The notes beneath the pieces were generated by a model. It did no database searches and was not told where the DNA came from. It worked only from the letters and a program-made list of their open reading frames with translations. Both the position numbers and the translations under genes were made by a program. This document shows positions 1-9,489 of a stretch of DNA of 64,000 nucleotides, in pieces; position 1 is the stretch's first letter; the number at the start of each line of letters is the position of its first letter. Source of the DNA: an uncultured Phocaeicola sp. (GTDB taxonomy: Bacteria; Bacteroidota; Bacteroidia; Bacteroidales; Bacteroidaceae); assembly GCA_944321335.1 (NCBI GenBank), contig CALUKX010000002.1, positions 1 through 64,000 on the forward strand, written 5' to 3'.

Positions 1-230
1 CCTTTGTTCATAGTTTGCAAAATTGGCTGTTTATACCTTCTTGCAAAACTATGATTTCTAATCGAAAAATTTTATTATCCTCGTAACTAACTGATTATTA
101 ATCAATAATAGCTGTTTTGGCGAATTTTCTCCGGACAGCAATGATCGGGTTATTAAATTAAAAACGGAGCAAAATTACTCCTTTCAGAAATATAATCAAG
201 TGTATTAAGAAAAATTCCGACTCGTTGGAG
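1..230. other. AT-rich non-coding edge of the window
   Basis: No open frame with protein-like composition is visible. The stretch lies downstream of the leftward AbgT-like gene. I see no tRNA, no repeat and no convincing strong hairpin in it. Confidence 0.5.
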
Positions 231-932
231 CTATTTAGCCGAATTCCGTTGGTAGAACAGCAGCATTATACAACACACAAGGTACAAGATATCGAATTCC
301 CTCGGAGATAAATGCAGGAAATCATCCAAGCGTGTATACGCCAGGCAACAGAAAAACTGGGATACGAAGAAAAGGATCACGAAATATCCCGAAAAACGGA
401 TAAAGCCATACGACATGCCTTGAACTATTTCATGATCCGACCTATATATATCGATAGCGTAGCCGTAAACGACCGCCATCAGACCTATACTGACAGACAA
501 CAGATAGCCCAACCCACTTACAAACGGAGAATCGGTCAATGTTCCTTGGATACTTCTCACCACGTTCCACGGTCCGAAAGCCAGCAGACAACAAACAGCA
601 CAACAGACCGCTCCAGTAGTCAGGCTAAATACAAAAGCCCTTTTCTCTTTCCTCGACAGCTTCTGACCACGGAAAACCAAACGCCGGCAAAGGTTCCACA
701 ACCCCGAATGTAGCCACAGTCCCACGCCGAAAAGCAATACGAGCATGTTGCCGAGAAAAGGAGCGTCAAGAAAATTATATACGACATTGCGTAACGTCCA
801 GCGCAGTCCCTCCGGACTGAGCAGATTCTGAACTCCTGCCCAGCCGTATATACTTCCCACCCACGACAGAACCGCTATCAATATCGTAAGAAGAAAGAAC
901 AAAGTCGCCGGATGTATGAACCGCCTATTCAT
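231..932 (-). CDS. Short AbgT-like multi-pass membrane protein
   Basis: 233-residue integral membrane protein with about six hydrophobic segments. The first 80 residues resemble the N-terminus of AbgT-family transporters (p-aminobenzoyl-glutamate/drug efflux type): an HPATLFFLL start, then LLSPEGLRWTLRNVVYNF and a hydrophobic segment ending in GLWLHSGL. Typical AbgT proteins are about 500 residues, so this is roughly half length, either a short paralogue or a degenerate one. Its start overlaps the end of the response-regulator gene by 8 bp, so the two are probably translated from one mRNA. That suggests a membrane target or partner of the signalling pair. Transport activity is unproven, and it could be a membrane protein of unknown function that only shares the AbgT N-terminal fold. 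Confidence 0.6.
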   Translation of the reverse strand: MNRRFIHPATLFFLLTILIAVLSWVGSIYGWAGVQNLLSPEGLRWTLRNVVYNFLDAPFLGNMLVLLFGVGLWLHSGLWNLCRRLVFRGQKLSRKEKRAFVFSLTTGAVCCAVCCLLAFGPWNVVRSIQGTLTDSPFVSGLGYLLSVSIGLMAVVYGYAIDIYRSDHEIVQGMSYGFIRFSGYFVILFFVSQFFCCLAYTRLDDFLHLSPREFDILYLVCCIMLLFYQRNSAK

Positions 933-1647
933 CGTCGGGTTCCAAGTTATCTATGTCGAGTATACGCAATTCGAAAGCACGAGTCACCAAACGGCAAGCG
1001 TTCACTCCGCTGCGTTCATCCGCCCGGAACAACCGGTTCACCAGTTCGTTCTGCCGTTTCTCTATCGACTTCACTCCAAAAGGCATCGCCTTCAAGTTGG
1101 TTATCATCTCTTTTGTATACCCTAACGCAAGATGTCGGAGCAGGCGTTCATCATATTCATCAATATCATAATTGATGATAGCTTCCTGACGCCGTTGTTC
1201 TGTAGCGACCGACTCCTTGAAACGTTCCACAATCTTTTCCAGAATCGGATAGTTGAAGACCAGTTTCTTACCTGCCATGACGGCTTCCACATCGGTAGCG
1301 GTGAGCAATTCTCCTGTTTTCAGGATAATTCCGTCGGCGCCGGCATTCAAGGCATCAACCCACAACTTTTCGTTGAGCACTTCGCCGGTAAATATCAAGA
1401 CCTTCAGTTCGGGATGTTCTCTATGAAGACGCGCACAGATGTCGACCCCGATTGTGGTAGATCCTCCCAATCCCAGATCCAGCAGGACCAGGTCGGGCAA
1501 CTGCCTGTCAAGCAGAGTCCAGAATTCCTGTTCCGTCATGGCCGTACCAATGACTTCCGCATTCGGTATTTCGTGACGGAAAATCTCCTCCGTCCCTTTC
1601 AATTCCAATTTGACATCTTCTACAATGATTACTTTAAATTTCTCCAT
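925..1647 (-). CDS. Two-component response regulator, receiver plus LuxR-like DNA-binding domain
   Basis: 240 residues. Residues 1-125 form a receiver domain: acidic pair in VIIVED, phospho-acceptor Asp in DLVLLDLGLGG, Thr in VLIFTGE and Lys in GIILKTGE. The last 70 residues look like a LuxR/FixJ-type helix-turn-helix, with an LRHLALGYTKEMITNL scaffold and a basic second helix. It is therefore probably a phosphorylation-controlled transcription factor. It starts 15 bp after the stop of the giant sensor kinase, which is the obvious phosphodonor, and overlaps the downstream membrane gene by 8 bp. The pair plus membrane protein forms one leftward operon. The regulated genes cannot be seen from sequence. 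Confidence 0.85.
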   Translation of the reverse strand: MEKFKVIIVEDVKLELKGTEEIFRHEIPNAEVIGTAMTEQEFWTLLDRQLPDLVLLDLGLGGSTTIGVDICARLHREHPELKVLIFTGEVLNEKLWVDALNAGADGIILKTGELLTATDVEAVMAGKKLVFNYPILEKIVERFKESVATEQRRQEAIINYDIDEYDERLLRHLALGYTKEMITNLKAMPFGVKSIEKRQNELVNRLFRADERSGVNACRLVTRAFELRILDIDNLEPDDE

Positions 1648-1662
1648 ATCATTCGTTATTCG

Positions 1663-4600
1663 TTATTTTTTAGACTTAAACGGGATGGTAAACCAAACAG
1701 TGAAACCACCGTCCACAGGTTCGGCATTGATACGGCAGCCACGTCTGCCGGCAAACCCATCATGATCGCGAATTATCTGTTTGCAAACCAAATACTCGGT
1801 ACCGACAAACTCACCGTTCTCATTCTGGTGCATCAAGCCAAGCGAAGGATAAAAGAAACTGTTCAGCTCTTCCTGCGTAAACATACGCCTGAAATCGGTA
1901 AAATCGAAACGCACGAAATCGCCTTCCCTCTTCACCTTCAAGCTCAAAGTTCCGGACTGCCGGTACCTGACAGCTTCATCGACCAGATTCTCCAACAGGT
2001 ATGCCATAAGCACCTTATCTCCCGCCCCTATCAATCCAGCCTCTACATCCAACTGCAAATCTAATGTATAACCCAGTTTTTTGGTGCATTTTTTTAAATA
2101 TTTTGTAATATGTCCGGCCAATGCGGCCACATCTACATCAGTACGGCGGAACGTGATTTCATCCAACTGGCGTGCAGCACAGGAACTCAACAACGTAAAA
2201 ATATCCTTGTAATAATTGACCAACTCATCAATGGTCTGCAACTGATACTTCTCTTCCTCTTCCGAAACGCCATCGCCAGCATTGAGCTTGTCGATAATCT
2301 GCTTGATACGGTTCGGATAATAAATCGTTTCATGCTTGATGGTCGACAAGCAATTGTCGAGCACCATATTCTGGACATGCAGCATATTTTCCTCAAACAA
2401 CGCACGACGTGCATCGTCTTGTGCCAATTCAATATCATTATACTTCCGTTGGACACGCACGATTCTATTATACAAGACAACAGCCAGATATCTCACCGCC
2501 AGTTCAACAAGAAGACGGTCTTCTTCACGATTATATGCCTGCGTAATCTTGATAGCCAGGACACCTACGCAATGCTCCTCTCCTCCCACTTCCACTTCCA
2601 ACGGCAGGCAGGTCCATGCATAAGCCTCCTTCCACACCGTCTGCCGGCGGTTGAAACAACGCTCCATCTGTTCTTTCAGTTCCTCATCATCTTTTTCTTT
2701 CAGGAAAGCGAACTTCAACCGGTGGGATTCTTCATCATATACCCCCAACGCCATATTGGACAACGGAACGAGCTCGTTCATTTCATTGAACAAAGGACCT
2801 TGGGTTATGATATCTTCCAGATTCACCTCCTCCTGACCGACCGGTTGCACCGAGGTAAATATCGCCTTATTTATGGTAAACACCTGTTCCATGTTGTACC
2901 GATAATGCAACCGATGACGCAAATACAACAGATAATATCCGACCAGACAGCCCACCACCAAAAGAACAAACAAGCCGAGAGCGACGATCTTATTGTTGGT
3001 CGACTGTTGCATCCTCCTGCAATATTGTCCCAATGAATGGTCCTGACTAAGCTGTTTGTAAAGCACGGTATAGGCCGTATTGTTATAAAAATAGGTCGGG
3101 AAATCCTTGACAGCCAACCCTGCAACAGCCGCTTCATTACGCACATCCAGAAGGATATAATAATCGGTACTGAAATTCTGTGCCAGCCATGCCTGTTCTG
3201 CAGCGTCAGTATTTTCGCTATAAAGCTTCAACAGAGGTGATTTACGCTTTGAATAGCGCATGTAATGAACATTCATATAATATAAAACGCTGTCAGCGTA
3301 AACCAAAGCATCTTCGTATTGTCCGTTTACATTGCAATCGTAAACCTTGTTGGCGTAATCGTTGGCGATGACCAGAAGGCTATCATAACCGGCTTCCGAC
3401 TGCATCTTTGCCGATCCTTCATTCGTTCCGGAAGATGAACAGCCTGCACCGAGAACGGAAAAGCCGACCACCTGCAATATCGAAAGCATTTTCCGTACTC
3501 CTTTCGGAAGACGGAATATAAAACGACTACCTTTCCCCGGGGCACTCTCAATATCGAACTTACATACATGGAAGACACTGTTGGTTTTCCGATACTTTTC
3601 AATGATACCCTTGCAGTTCATCAATCCGAACCCATGTCCCTTCTGTTTCAGAAGAGCCTCCGTATCGCCGGCGGTAGACATTCCTATCGTGCCGGAATCA
3701 TATACTTTCTCGCCCAGAATCCGTTGTACATCATCGGCCGAAAGTCCGGGACCGTCATCCTGTACGGCAATCTCGACAAAACTTTCGCTTTCTTGGGCTG
3801 AAATGACTATTCGTCCACCTTCAGGAGTATATTTACGCGCATTCTCCGCCAAGGTGTTAATCATAAACAGGGTGAGTGCCTTATCCGCTTTCACAACAGC
3901 CTCGGTAGGCTCTACCCACAATTCCTGATGCTTCATTTCAAAGGCACGGCGGCCCTTTACGATCATCTGGAACAATTCGTCTAACTCGAAGTTTTCGATA
4001 TTCAAGCTCAATGCCCCTTGCCGCATTTTTATCCACAAGGCAAGAATATCATTGTATTCATTGATCCGGGTTATCAGTTCATCGATATACACAAACTTCC
4101 CCTTCTTTATCTTCTCATCATTCACGTATGAAGCACTCCGTAACTTGTGTACTTCATTGACAACGCGATCGATATAAGGCAGAATACCTGTAACAATAGA
4201 CAGACAAGCCTTTTTCAATGTATTCTGACGTTTGTTCTCACAGACATGCTGTTCGTGGATATATTGTTCCTTCTCAAGCCGCCGTTTCTCATCGTCGAGA
4301 GAAACCAGGTTCAGTCCATTTTCCAACGTCCATGCCAAATAAGGCAACAACAGCCGGAGCAGGCTTATCCCTTCCTTCTTCAAAGGGGAAGGCAAAGCCA
4401 AAGAAAGTTGTCCGATGACCTCCGATTTTCCCGGAGAAACCAAATCAAAGGTATAGAACGAAGTCCCAACCGGTGGCTGAAGCATATCGGCATCTTCGGT
4501 CGACTGTCCTACGGAATTTCCCTCATTAAGAGTAATTTTCATATCTGCCGCCCCGAATATTGACAAGAAATCGGATTTGATGGTCTGTTGCACTGCATCT

Positions 4601-6090
4601 ACCACTTCTTCATTTTCCGTCGCATAAACCGGCACTGCCGACGTTATTTTACGGCACAGGTCCTGAACATGCTTAAGGATGTACAGATATTGCCTGTTCC
4701 TTTTCCTCCACAAGCGGTTCAACAAGACGAAAAGCACAACCAGTACCAGCAGTCCCAATATCACCATAGCCAAAAGCAGATTCAATTGTTTCGCCTCCGA
4801 AGCCAATGCGGCATACCGGCTTTCCAAAGCCTTATCCTGACGTGTAAAGTCAAGTAAATCCAAATATATGTTCCTGTTATAATCCGATTCCGGCTTCATC
4901 CCCATAGCCGAATATGTACGGCTCAACTGTTCACGCAGCCTCAGGATCCCTTCAGGAACCGTCTTTATATCGTTATCTACAATCCATTGCAATTCAACAG
5001 GCTCTCCTGCATTCTTGACAAACGTCTTCAGGCAATCTGTACTATCCTTCATTTGATAATACTTGGCATGATGCATATTGATATACGACAATGCCTCTTC
5101 CAGATTAGGAAGCGCCTTTTCGGGTTGTCCGGTATAATTATAATACGTGGCGATGGTACGGTATGTTCCGGAAATCTGATACCAATCGTCATATTGTTTG
5201 AAAAGTTTCAGTGCCTCTTGCGCACAATAAAGCGGCAAGCTGTCGATCGGCAGGTTCTTATCGTTGACCAACCTCAACACATTCGACTGGTTCTCTTCAA
5301 GCAGGATCCTGTTTTTATGGAAATTAAGCAATTCAGCAATGGCCTGCAAAGCATTTGCTTCAAAGAACTTATATCCGCCCGACCGGGCTAACATCAGACA
5401 ATTGGCCAACTGGCGCAACTCTCCCATCACAACCTTTTCCCTGGTCGGAGCTTCATACAGGCCTCCCGAACCGCGCATATACCGATAATACAGCCACTGA
5501 GCCGTATCATTTTCCAGCATATCGTCTGTAATGGCATTTATTGCATGCAATGACTCCTCATTTTGCTGCAAATAATAATAATACGTACTGGAAACGATAT
5601 AGAATTCTGAAAGCGCATAATGGTAACGTTTCAATTCGTTCGGGTCGGCGATAAGCGATTCGTCTTCACTGATCCGTCTCATCCGGCGTAAAGCCTGATT
5701 ACGATAATCGTAAAACTCCTTGTTCATTGATGTACGCTGACAAATCTTCATCAGCCCCACGTCCGAGATAAGCAGGTCTATTTCATTGTCACCGACAGAC
5801 AATGCTTTGTGAAACAGACGAGAAGCCTGTTCAAAATCCATCTTCATAAATGAATGGAATCCGAGATTGTTCAGCGCTTCCGTCATTATATCGGTATTCC
5901 CGTCGGCAAGGTCATAAGCCTGCCGTGCCATTGCGAAACAAGAATCAAGGTCTTTATACCTCAAATCGTATGCAAGTCTGTTGAGAGAATCCGCTCTATA
6001 AAACTGTGTGTTCCGGTCGGCTCTTCCCAAACAAGCACAGCAACATATCATTATCGATACGGTTAAAATTGTCAGAACAAACTTTTTCAT
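1663..6090 (-). CDS. Very large membrane sensor with two kinase-like modules (TPR, two transmembrane segments)
   Basis: 1475 residues. It starts with a lipoprotein-like signal (hydrophobic stretch, then CCCACLG). A TPR-like periplasmic region covers about 30-400 and a transmembrane helix about 437-458. The first kinase-like module has an intact ATP-binding domain at about 720-860: N-box NTLAENARKY, G1 DDGPGL, G2 GHGFGL. A second segment follows with its own lipobox-like GAGCSSSG (about 883), a transmembrane helix (about 1038-1058), a coiled helix with KHETIYYP (about 1254) resembling a phospho-acceptor H-box, and a C-terminal ATPase-like fold without clear G boxes. The architecture resembles two Bacteroides-type sensor kinases joined in one chain (DUF5112/DUF5113-like, assigned from memory). 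It lies 15 bp upstream of the response regulator. No internal stop is seen, so the fusion looks genuine. Confidence 0.8.
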   Translation of the reverse strand: MKKFVLTILTVSIMICCCACLGRADRNTQFYRADSLNRLAYDLRYKDLDSCFAMARQAYDLADGNTDIMTEALNNLGFHSFMKMDFEQASRLFHKALSVGDNEIDLLISDVGLMKICQRTSMNKEFYDYRNQALRRMRRISEDESLIADPNELKRYHYALSEFYIVSSTYYYYLQQNEESLHAINAITDDMLENDTAQWLYYRYMRGSGGLYEAPTREKVVMGELRQLANCLMLARSGGYKFFEANALQAIAELLNFHKNRILLEENQSNVLRLVNDKNLPIDSLPLYCAQEALKLFKQYDDWYQISGTYRTIATYYNYTGQPEKALPNLEEALSYINMHHAKYYQMKDSTDCLKTFVKNAGEPVELQWIVDNDIKTVPEGILRLREQLSRTYSAMGMKPESDYNRNIYLDLLDFTRQDKALESRYAALASEAKQLNLLLAMVILGLLVLVVLFVLLNRLWRKRNRQYLYILKHVQDLCRKITSAVPVYATENEEVVDAVQQTIKSDFLSIFGAADMKITLNEGNSVGQSTEDADMLQPPVGTSFYTFDLVSPGKSEVIGQLSLALPSPLKKEGISLLRLLLPYLAWTLENGLNLVSLDDEKRRLEKEQYIHEQHVCENKRQNTLKKACLSIVTGILPYIDRVVNEVHKLRSASYVNDEKIKKGKFVYIDELITRINEYNDILALWIKMRQGALSLNIENFELDELFQMIVKGRRAFEMKHQELWVEPTEAVVKADKALTLFMINTLAENARKYTPEGGRIVISAQESESFVEIAVQDDGPGLSADDVQRILGEKVYDSGTIGMSTAGDTEALLKQKGHGFGLMNCKGIIEKYRKTNSVFHVCKFDIESAPGKGSRFIFRLPKGVRKMLSILQVVGFSVLGAGCSSSGTNEGSAKMQSEAGYDSLLVIANDYANKVYDCNVNGQYEDALVYADSVLYYMNVHYMRYSKRKSPLLKLYSENTDAAEQAWLAQNFSTDYYILLDVRNEAAVAGLAVKDFPTYFYNNTAYTVLYKQLSQDHSLGQYCRRMQQSTNNKIVALGLFVLLVVGCLVGYYLLYLRHRLHYRYNMEQVFTINKAIFTSVQPVGQEEVNLEDIITQGPLFNEMNELVPLSNMALGVYDEESHRLKFAFLKEKDDEELKEQMERCFNRRQTVWKEAYAWTCLPLEVEVGGEEHCVGVLAIKITQAYNREEDRLLVELAVRYLAVVLYNRIVRVQRKYNDIELAQDDARRALFEENMLHVQNMVLDNCLSTIKHETIYYPNRIKQIIDKLNAGDGVSEEEEKYQLQTIDELVNYYKDIFTLLSSCAARQLDEITFRRTDVDVAALAGHITKYLKKCTKKLGYTLDLQLDVEAGLIGAGDKVLMAYLLENLVDEAVRYRQSGTLSLKVKREGDFVRFDFTDFRRMFTQEELNSFFYPSLGLMHQNENGEFVGTEYLVCKQIIRDHDGFAGRRGCRINAEPVDGGFTVWFTIPFKSKK

Positions 6091-6117
6091 ACGGATTTAC
6101 AGCTAACTATCTTCCTA

Positions 6118-6125
6118 CAAAAATA
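6118..6125 (-). promoter_or_regulatory. Candidate Bacteroidota -7 element for the sensor/regulator operon
   Basis: On the minus strand this reads TATTTTTG, matching TAnnTTTG, about 28 bp before the kinase start. No well-spaced TTTG -33 element is seen, so the call rests on the -7 match and position alone. Confidence 0.35.
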
Positions 6126-6168
6126 CAAATTCCATAGTGAAGAAGTGAAACAAAATATAAGAAAAAAG

Positions 6169-6216
6169 AAAAGGCTGTATCATTCTTTTTCAAAAAGAAC
6201 GATATAGCCTTTTTTG
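6169..6216 (-). terminator. Hairpin terminator after the histone H1-like gene
   Basis: Long inverted repeat (AAGGCTRTATC paired with GATAYAGCCTT, plus an inner TTCTTTTT/AAAAAGAA) bordered by A and T runs. It lies just downstream of the small leftward gene and separates it from the kinase operon. Confidence 0.75.
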
Positions 6217-6235
6217 GATCAAAGTGTAAGCTCTC

Positions 6236-6412
6236 TTATTTTTTAGAAGCTTCCAAAGAAACTTTTCTAAATTCTTTCAACACTTTTTCCAATTCCAAAG
6301 AAGCTTTACGAGCACGTGTTCCAGCTGCTTTGTTTCCCTTAGTAGCCTGCAATTCAGCATCTGTCAATAATGCAGTGCTCAATTCCTTTACTTTTTCAAT
6401 TAATTCGTTCAT
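6236..6412 (-). CDS. Histone H1-like small basic protein
   Basis: 58-residue lysine/alanine-rich protein beginning MNELIEKVKEL and ending EFRKVSLEASKK, with the central motif KGNKAAGTRARKASLELEK. It matches the pattern of the small 'histone H1' proteins that I recall as widespread in Bacteroidales. The likely role is nucleoid association, but the family is poorly characterised and DNA binding is inferred from charge. It is a single gene with its own terminator downstream (6169-6216). The sequence is mainly helical and lacks cysteine, tryptophan and a signal peptide, so it is cytoplasmic. Confidence 0.8.
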   Translation of the reverse strand: MNELIEKVKELSTALLTDAELQATKGNKAAGTRARKASLELEKVLKEFRKVSLEASKK

Positions 6413-6738
6413 AGTTTATAGTATTAAATTTTTAAACTCATCCAAAGTAAATACAAATAACTCAAATTGATACCTTTGGATATTTCTTTTTTACATTTTT
6501 TAATATTTTATCTTCAAAAAGACCTTATCGAGATTACAATATTGCTCTCAGAGGGTATTTTCGGGCAACATCGGATACAATCGGCATCACTTTCACTTCA
6601 ATAAATTTCCTGAATTTAAAATGTTTTAACCAACTTTATCCAACTCAGTCCTCAACCGGAACCGGTCTTGAAGAAAGATAGTCCACTTGCTTATATTGGT
6701 TCAACCTCAGGCAAATGGACTTTCTTTATCTGATATCA
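6413..6738. other. Intergenic region between the histone-like gene and the GH57 gene
   Basis: 326 bp, AT-rich, no coding frame. The left part should hold the promoter of the histone-like gene, but no exact TAnnTTTG is seen there. A TCCAAAG/CTTTGGA inverted repeat lies at about 6440-6482. The right part holds the probable terminator of the GH57 gene. Confidence 0.5.
6671..6727 (-). terminator. Probable terminator of the glycogen cluster
   Basis: Inverted repeat AAGAAAG..GTCCA paired with TGGAC..TTTCTT, immediately after the GH57 stop codon. The loop is long and there is a 3-bp bulge, so strength is uncertain. Confidence 0.5.
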
Positions 6739-8181
6739 TCAAGCCTCCTTTTTCTCCTCACTTTTGGAAGAAGCCTTCTTTGTCTGCGTTTCCTTTTCCG
6801 TTACGGTTTTCTTTGCCGGAGCGGCTTTCTTGGTAGCAGGCGCCTTCTTTGCAGGAGTGGCTTTCTTTGTGGCTGCAATTTTTGCTTCCGCCTTTTCGAG
6901 GGCAGCATGAAGTTTGGCAACCTCGTCGTTCAATTGGATCAACTCTTCTCCCTGATTCTTGATGGTAGTCAAAAGCGAACCCAATTCCTCGTTATCCATA
7001 TCTACAGGATACAATGAATTGACACGTCCCAAGAAATCACCGAGAATATTCATATAGTTGGTAAATGCGTCGTAAGCAGAATCATAGATACCTCTGTTCA
7101 ATCCCACACCAGTATCTTTAGTGGTCATGAATCTGAAGTTGTTGCTGGCCTGCAAATAATACCAGTCTTGCTTGATACGACGGTCGTTACATAAGTAAAC
7201 CCGTTCAGCTACACTATACAACTTATTGAATGCTTCACGCTGCATCACGTTACCCAACCACGGACTGATATCGCGTTCTTCATCCGACCATGACATCGGG
7301 TAAGGAACATCCACCATATCAACAGATTTCAGTTTGGTAACAATTTCGCTCGGTGTAGAGAAAGTAATGCCTTTCTGCTTAGCACATCCCGGCAAAGCCT
7401 TCAGGAATTCCAGGATATTGGATGACAACGGCTGAGCCATACCCAAGGCCGACAATTCCATGAAGATATTCACGATCTGTTCATTTTCGGGAAGATCGGC
7501 TATCCAACCGATATATTTATCCGCAAACAACGGATACTCGCTCCATTCCGAATTACCGAAGCGCAGACTGATATCATCCGACAACTTGAAATCTCTCATC
7601 AAAAGCTTCAGATTCGGATTTTCTGCACAATGATACAAATAATGCGGACTCTTCCATCCCAACACGTGTTTTGCACCTTCAATCAGCATACCTTTAAAGC
7701 CCATACTAGCCACAATACCACCGATTTCATTGTCGTAAATCAAGCTGGAATTGCGGAATACCTTAGGCTCTTTGCCGAAATAATCCTTCACCTTGCGGCG
7801 CATCAAAGTAACCTCCTCGCGGAAGCAATCTTCGTTGGCCAGAGCAGACAAGCCATGAGAATAAGGTTCACAGATAAATTCGCAGCAACCGGTTGCATTA
7901 AGTTCCTGCAACAGTTCGATAACTGCCGGTGCATGAATTTCCAACTGTTCCAAGGCCACACCCGAAATTGAAAGAGCAACCTTAAAAGCTCCTTCATTTT
8001 CCTTCGCCATCTGGATCAATGTATTCAAGGCTGGAATATACGAACGTTCGGCAACCTCATTAATACCTTGTTCATTGGCAAAATCATCATAATAATAATG
8101 GTCTGAACCTATTTCGAAGAAACGATAACGTTTCAAATGAATAATCTGATGTATTTCAAAGTAAAGACAGATTGTTTTCAT
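6739..8181 (-). CDS. GH57-family alpha-amylase/glucanotransferase-like enzyme with Lys/Ala-rich tail
   Basis: 480 residues. The N-terminal two-thirds matches glycoside hydrolase family 57: an opening ICLYFEIHQIIHLKRYRFF (FEVHQP-like region), CEFICEPYSHGLSALA, and VFRNSSLIYDNEIGG. Near residue 240 the segment IFMELSALGMAQ stands where many GH57 amylases have a DYETFGEHQ-like sequence, so the acid residue may differ (Glu for Asp). The last about 45 residues are a Lys/Ala/Pro/Thr repeat (AKKATPAKKAPATKK type) like histone H1 tails, with a coiled-coil stretch before it. There is no signal peptide, so it is cytoplasmic. It is the last gene of a three-gene cluster with glycogen synthase and debranching enzyme, which points to internal storage-glucan metabolism. 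Confidence 0.85.
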   Translation of the reverse strand: MKTICLYFEIHQIIHLKRYRFFEIGSDHYYYDDFANEQGINEVAERSYIPALNTLIQMAKENEGAFKVALSISGVALEQLEIHAPAVIELLQELNATGCCEFICEPYSHGLSALANEDCFREEVTLMRRKVKDYFGKEPKVFRNSSLIYDNEIGGIVASMGFKGMLIEGAKHVLGWKSPHYLYHCAENPNLKLLMRDFKLSDDISLRFGNSEWSEYPLFADKYIGWIADLPENEQIVNIFMELSALGMAQPLSSNILEFLKALPGCAKQKGITFSTPSEIVTKLKSVDMVDVPYPMSWSDEERDISPWLGNVMQREAFNKLYSVAERVYLCNDRRIKQDWYYLQASNNFRFMTTKDTGVGLNRGIYDSAYDAFTNYMNILGDFLGRVNSLYPVDMDNEELGSLLTTIKNQGEELIQLNDEVAKLHAALEKAEAKIAATKKATPAKKAPATKKAAPAKKTVTEKETQTKKASSKSEEKKEA

Positions 8182-8202
8182 AACTATATTGTGTATAAAT
8201 TT

Positions 8203-9474
8203 TTATTTACCATAATTTTTTAATACCTGATCGTACAATGCACGTATTTTCAGACCAACCTTCTCCCATACGATACCATCGACTTCCTTCTTACCTTCAT
8301 CACGCAAGTATTCGTAAAGGGACGGATTGGTACATATAGAATGAATAGCATCTGCCATTGCGTGAATATCCCAATAGTCAGTCTTGATGCACTTATCCAG
8401 GATCTCAGCACATCCTGACTGCTTGGAAATGATAGTCGGCACACTGCACTGCATCGCTTCCAACGGAGAGATACCGAAAGGCTCAGACACGGAAGGCATG
8501 ATGTAAACATCACTTGCCTTCAGCACTTCATAAACCTGCTTTCCTTTCATGAATCCCGGGAAATGGAAACGGTCGGCAATACCACGTTCGGCAGCCAGAC
8601 GGATCATGGCATTCATCATATCACCGCTACCAGCCATGACAAAACGGACATTGCGACAACGGTTCAATACCATCGCTGCAGCTTCCACGAAATACTCAGG
8701 TCCTTTCTGCATGGTGATACGTCCTAGGAAAGTAACGATCTTTTCCTTCGGGTTTTTCTTCGGAACGATTTCCTGAATCTCCTTCGGCAACGGCGAAACG
8801 GCATTATGCATGGTAAATACCTTACGCGGATCCTGATAATACTTGTTGATAACAGTCTGACGGGTAAGTTCACTTACACACATGATACAGTCGGCATGGT
8901 CCATACCGTTCTTTTCGATTGCATAAACGGTAGGATTGACATTTCCGCGGCTACGGTCGAAATCGGTAGCATGGACATGGATAACCAACGGCTTTCCGGA
9001 AACCTGTTTCGCATGGATGCCGGCCGGATAAGTCAGCCAATCATGAGAATGTATTATATCGAACTGTTGTTGGCGAGCAACCACACCCGCCACAATCGAA
9101 TAGTTGTTGATTTCTTCGTGCAGGTTATCCGGATAACGTCCGGAAAATTCCATACAACCCAGATCATTGGTATGCATATAGTTGAAATCGGCATAGATAT
9201 GATCACGCAAATCATAATACAGCTGCGGATCCATGTATTTGCCGATACGGCTGTTTACATAATCCCACTGGACGTCACGCCATACAATGGGCACACTGTT
9301 CATACCGATAATCTTCAAGAAACTCTGATCCTCGTCACCCCACGGTTTCGGAATACAGAATGTGATTTCCATATCAGATTGTTGTGCCATACCTTTGGTC
9401 AAACCATAGCTGGCAGTACCCAACCCTCCTAGAATATGAGGAGGAAATTCCCATCCAAACATTAAAACTTTCAT
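8203..9474 (-). CDS. GT4-family glycogen synthase-type glycosyltransferase
   Basis: 423 residues, GT-B fold. The N-terminal domain opens MKVLMFGWEFPPHILGGLG, with the glycine-rich acceptor loop, and has HSHDWLTYPAG. The C-terminal nucleotide-sugar domain has FLGRITMQKGPEYFVEAA and the family EX7E motif in EPFGISPLE. It most resembles the GT4 enzymes annotated as glycogen synthase in Bacteroides, which add glucose from a nucleotide sugar to a growing alpha-glucan. It is transcribed between the debranching enzyme (15 bp upstream) and the GH57 enzyme (21 bp downstream), which supports a role in glycogen. The exact donor (UDP- or ADP-glucose) cannot be read from sequence. Confidence 0.88.
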   Translation of the reverse strand: MKVLMFGWEFPPHILGGLGTASYGLTKGMAQQSDMEITFCIPKPWGDEDQSFLKIIGMNSVPIVWRDVQWDYVNSRIGKYMDPQLYYDLRDHIYADFNYMHTNDLGCMEFSGRYPDNLHEEINNYSIVAGVVARQQQFDIIHSHDWLTYPAGIHAKQVSGKPLVIHVHATDFDRSRGNVNPTVYAIEKNGMDHADCIMCVSELTRQTVINKYYQDPRKVFTMHNAVSPLPKEIQEIVPKKNPKEKIVTFLGRITMQKGPEYFVEAAAMVLNRCRNVRFVMAGSGDMMNAMIRLAAERGIADRFHFPGFMKGKQVYEVLKASDVYIMPSVSEPFGISPLEAMQCSVPTIISKQSGCAEILDKCIKTDYWDIHAMADAIHSICTNPSLYEYLRDEGKKEVDGIVWEKVGLKIRALYDQVLKNYGK

Positions 9475-9489
9475 AGTATTTCCTCCTTT

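Noticed and set aside
312..713. Rightward 133-codon frame near the left edge
   Set aside because: It mirrors the AbgT-like membrane gene and has a Gln/Thr/Arg-rich, non-protein-like mix.
1132..3036. Two rightward frames of about 310 codons opposite the sensor kinase
   Set aside because: They are His/Gln/Ile-rich shadow frames of the kinase gene without any recognisable family.
1663..6090. Kinase gene as an artefact of two genes joined by a lost stop
   Set aside because: The linker reads as ordinary coding sequence, and similar double-module sensors are familiar in Bacteroides, so a natural fusion is simpler.
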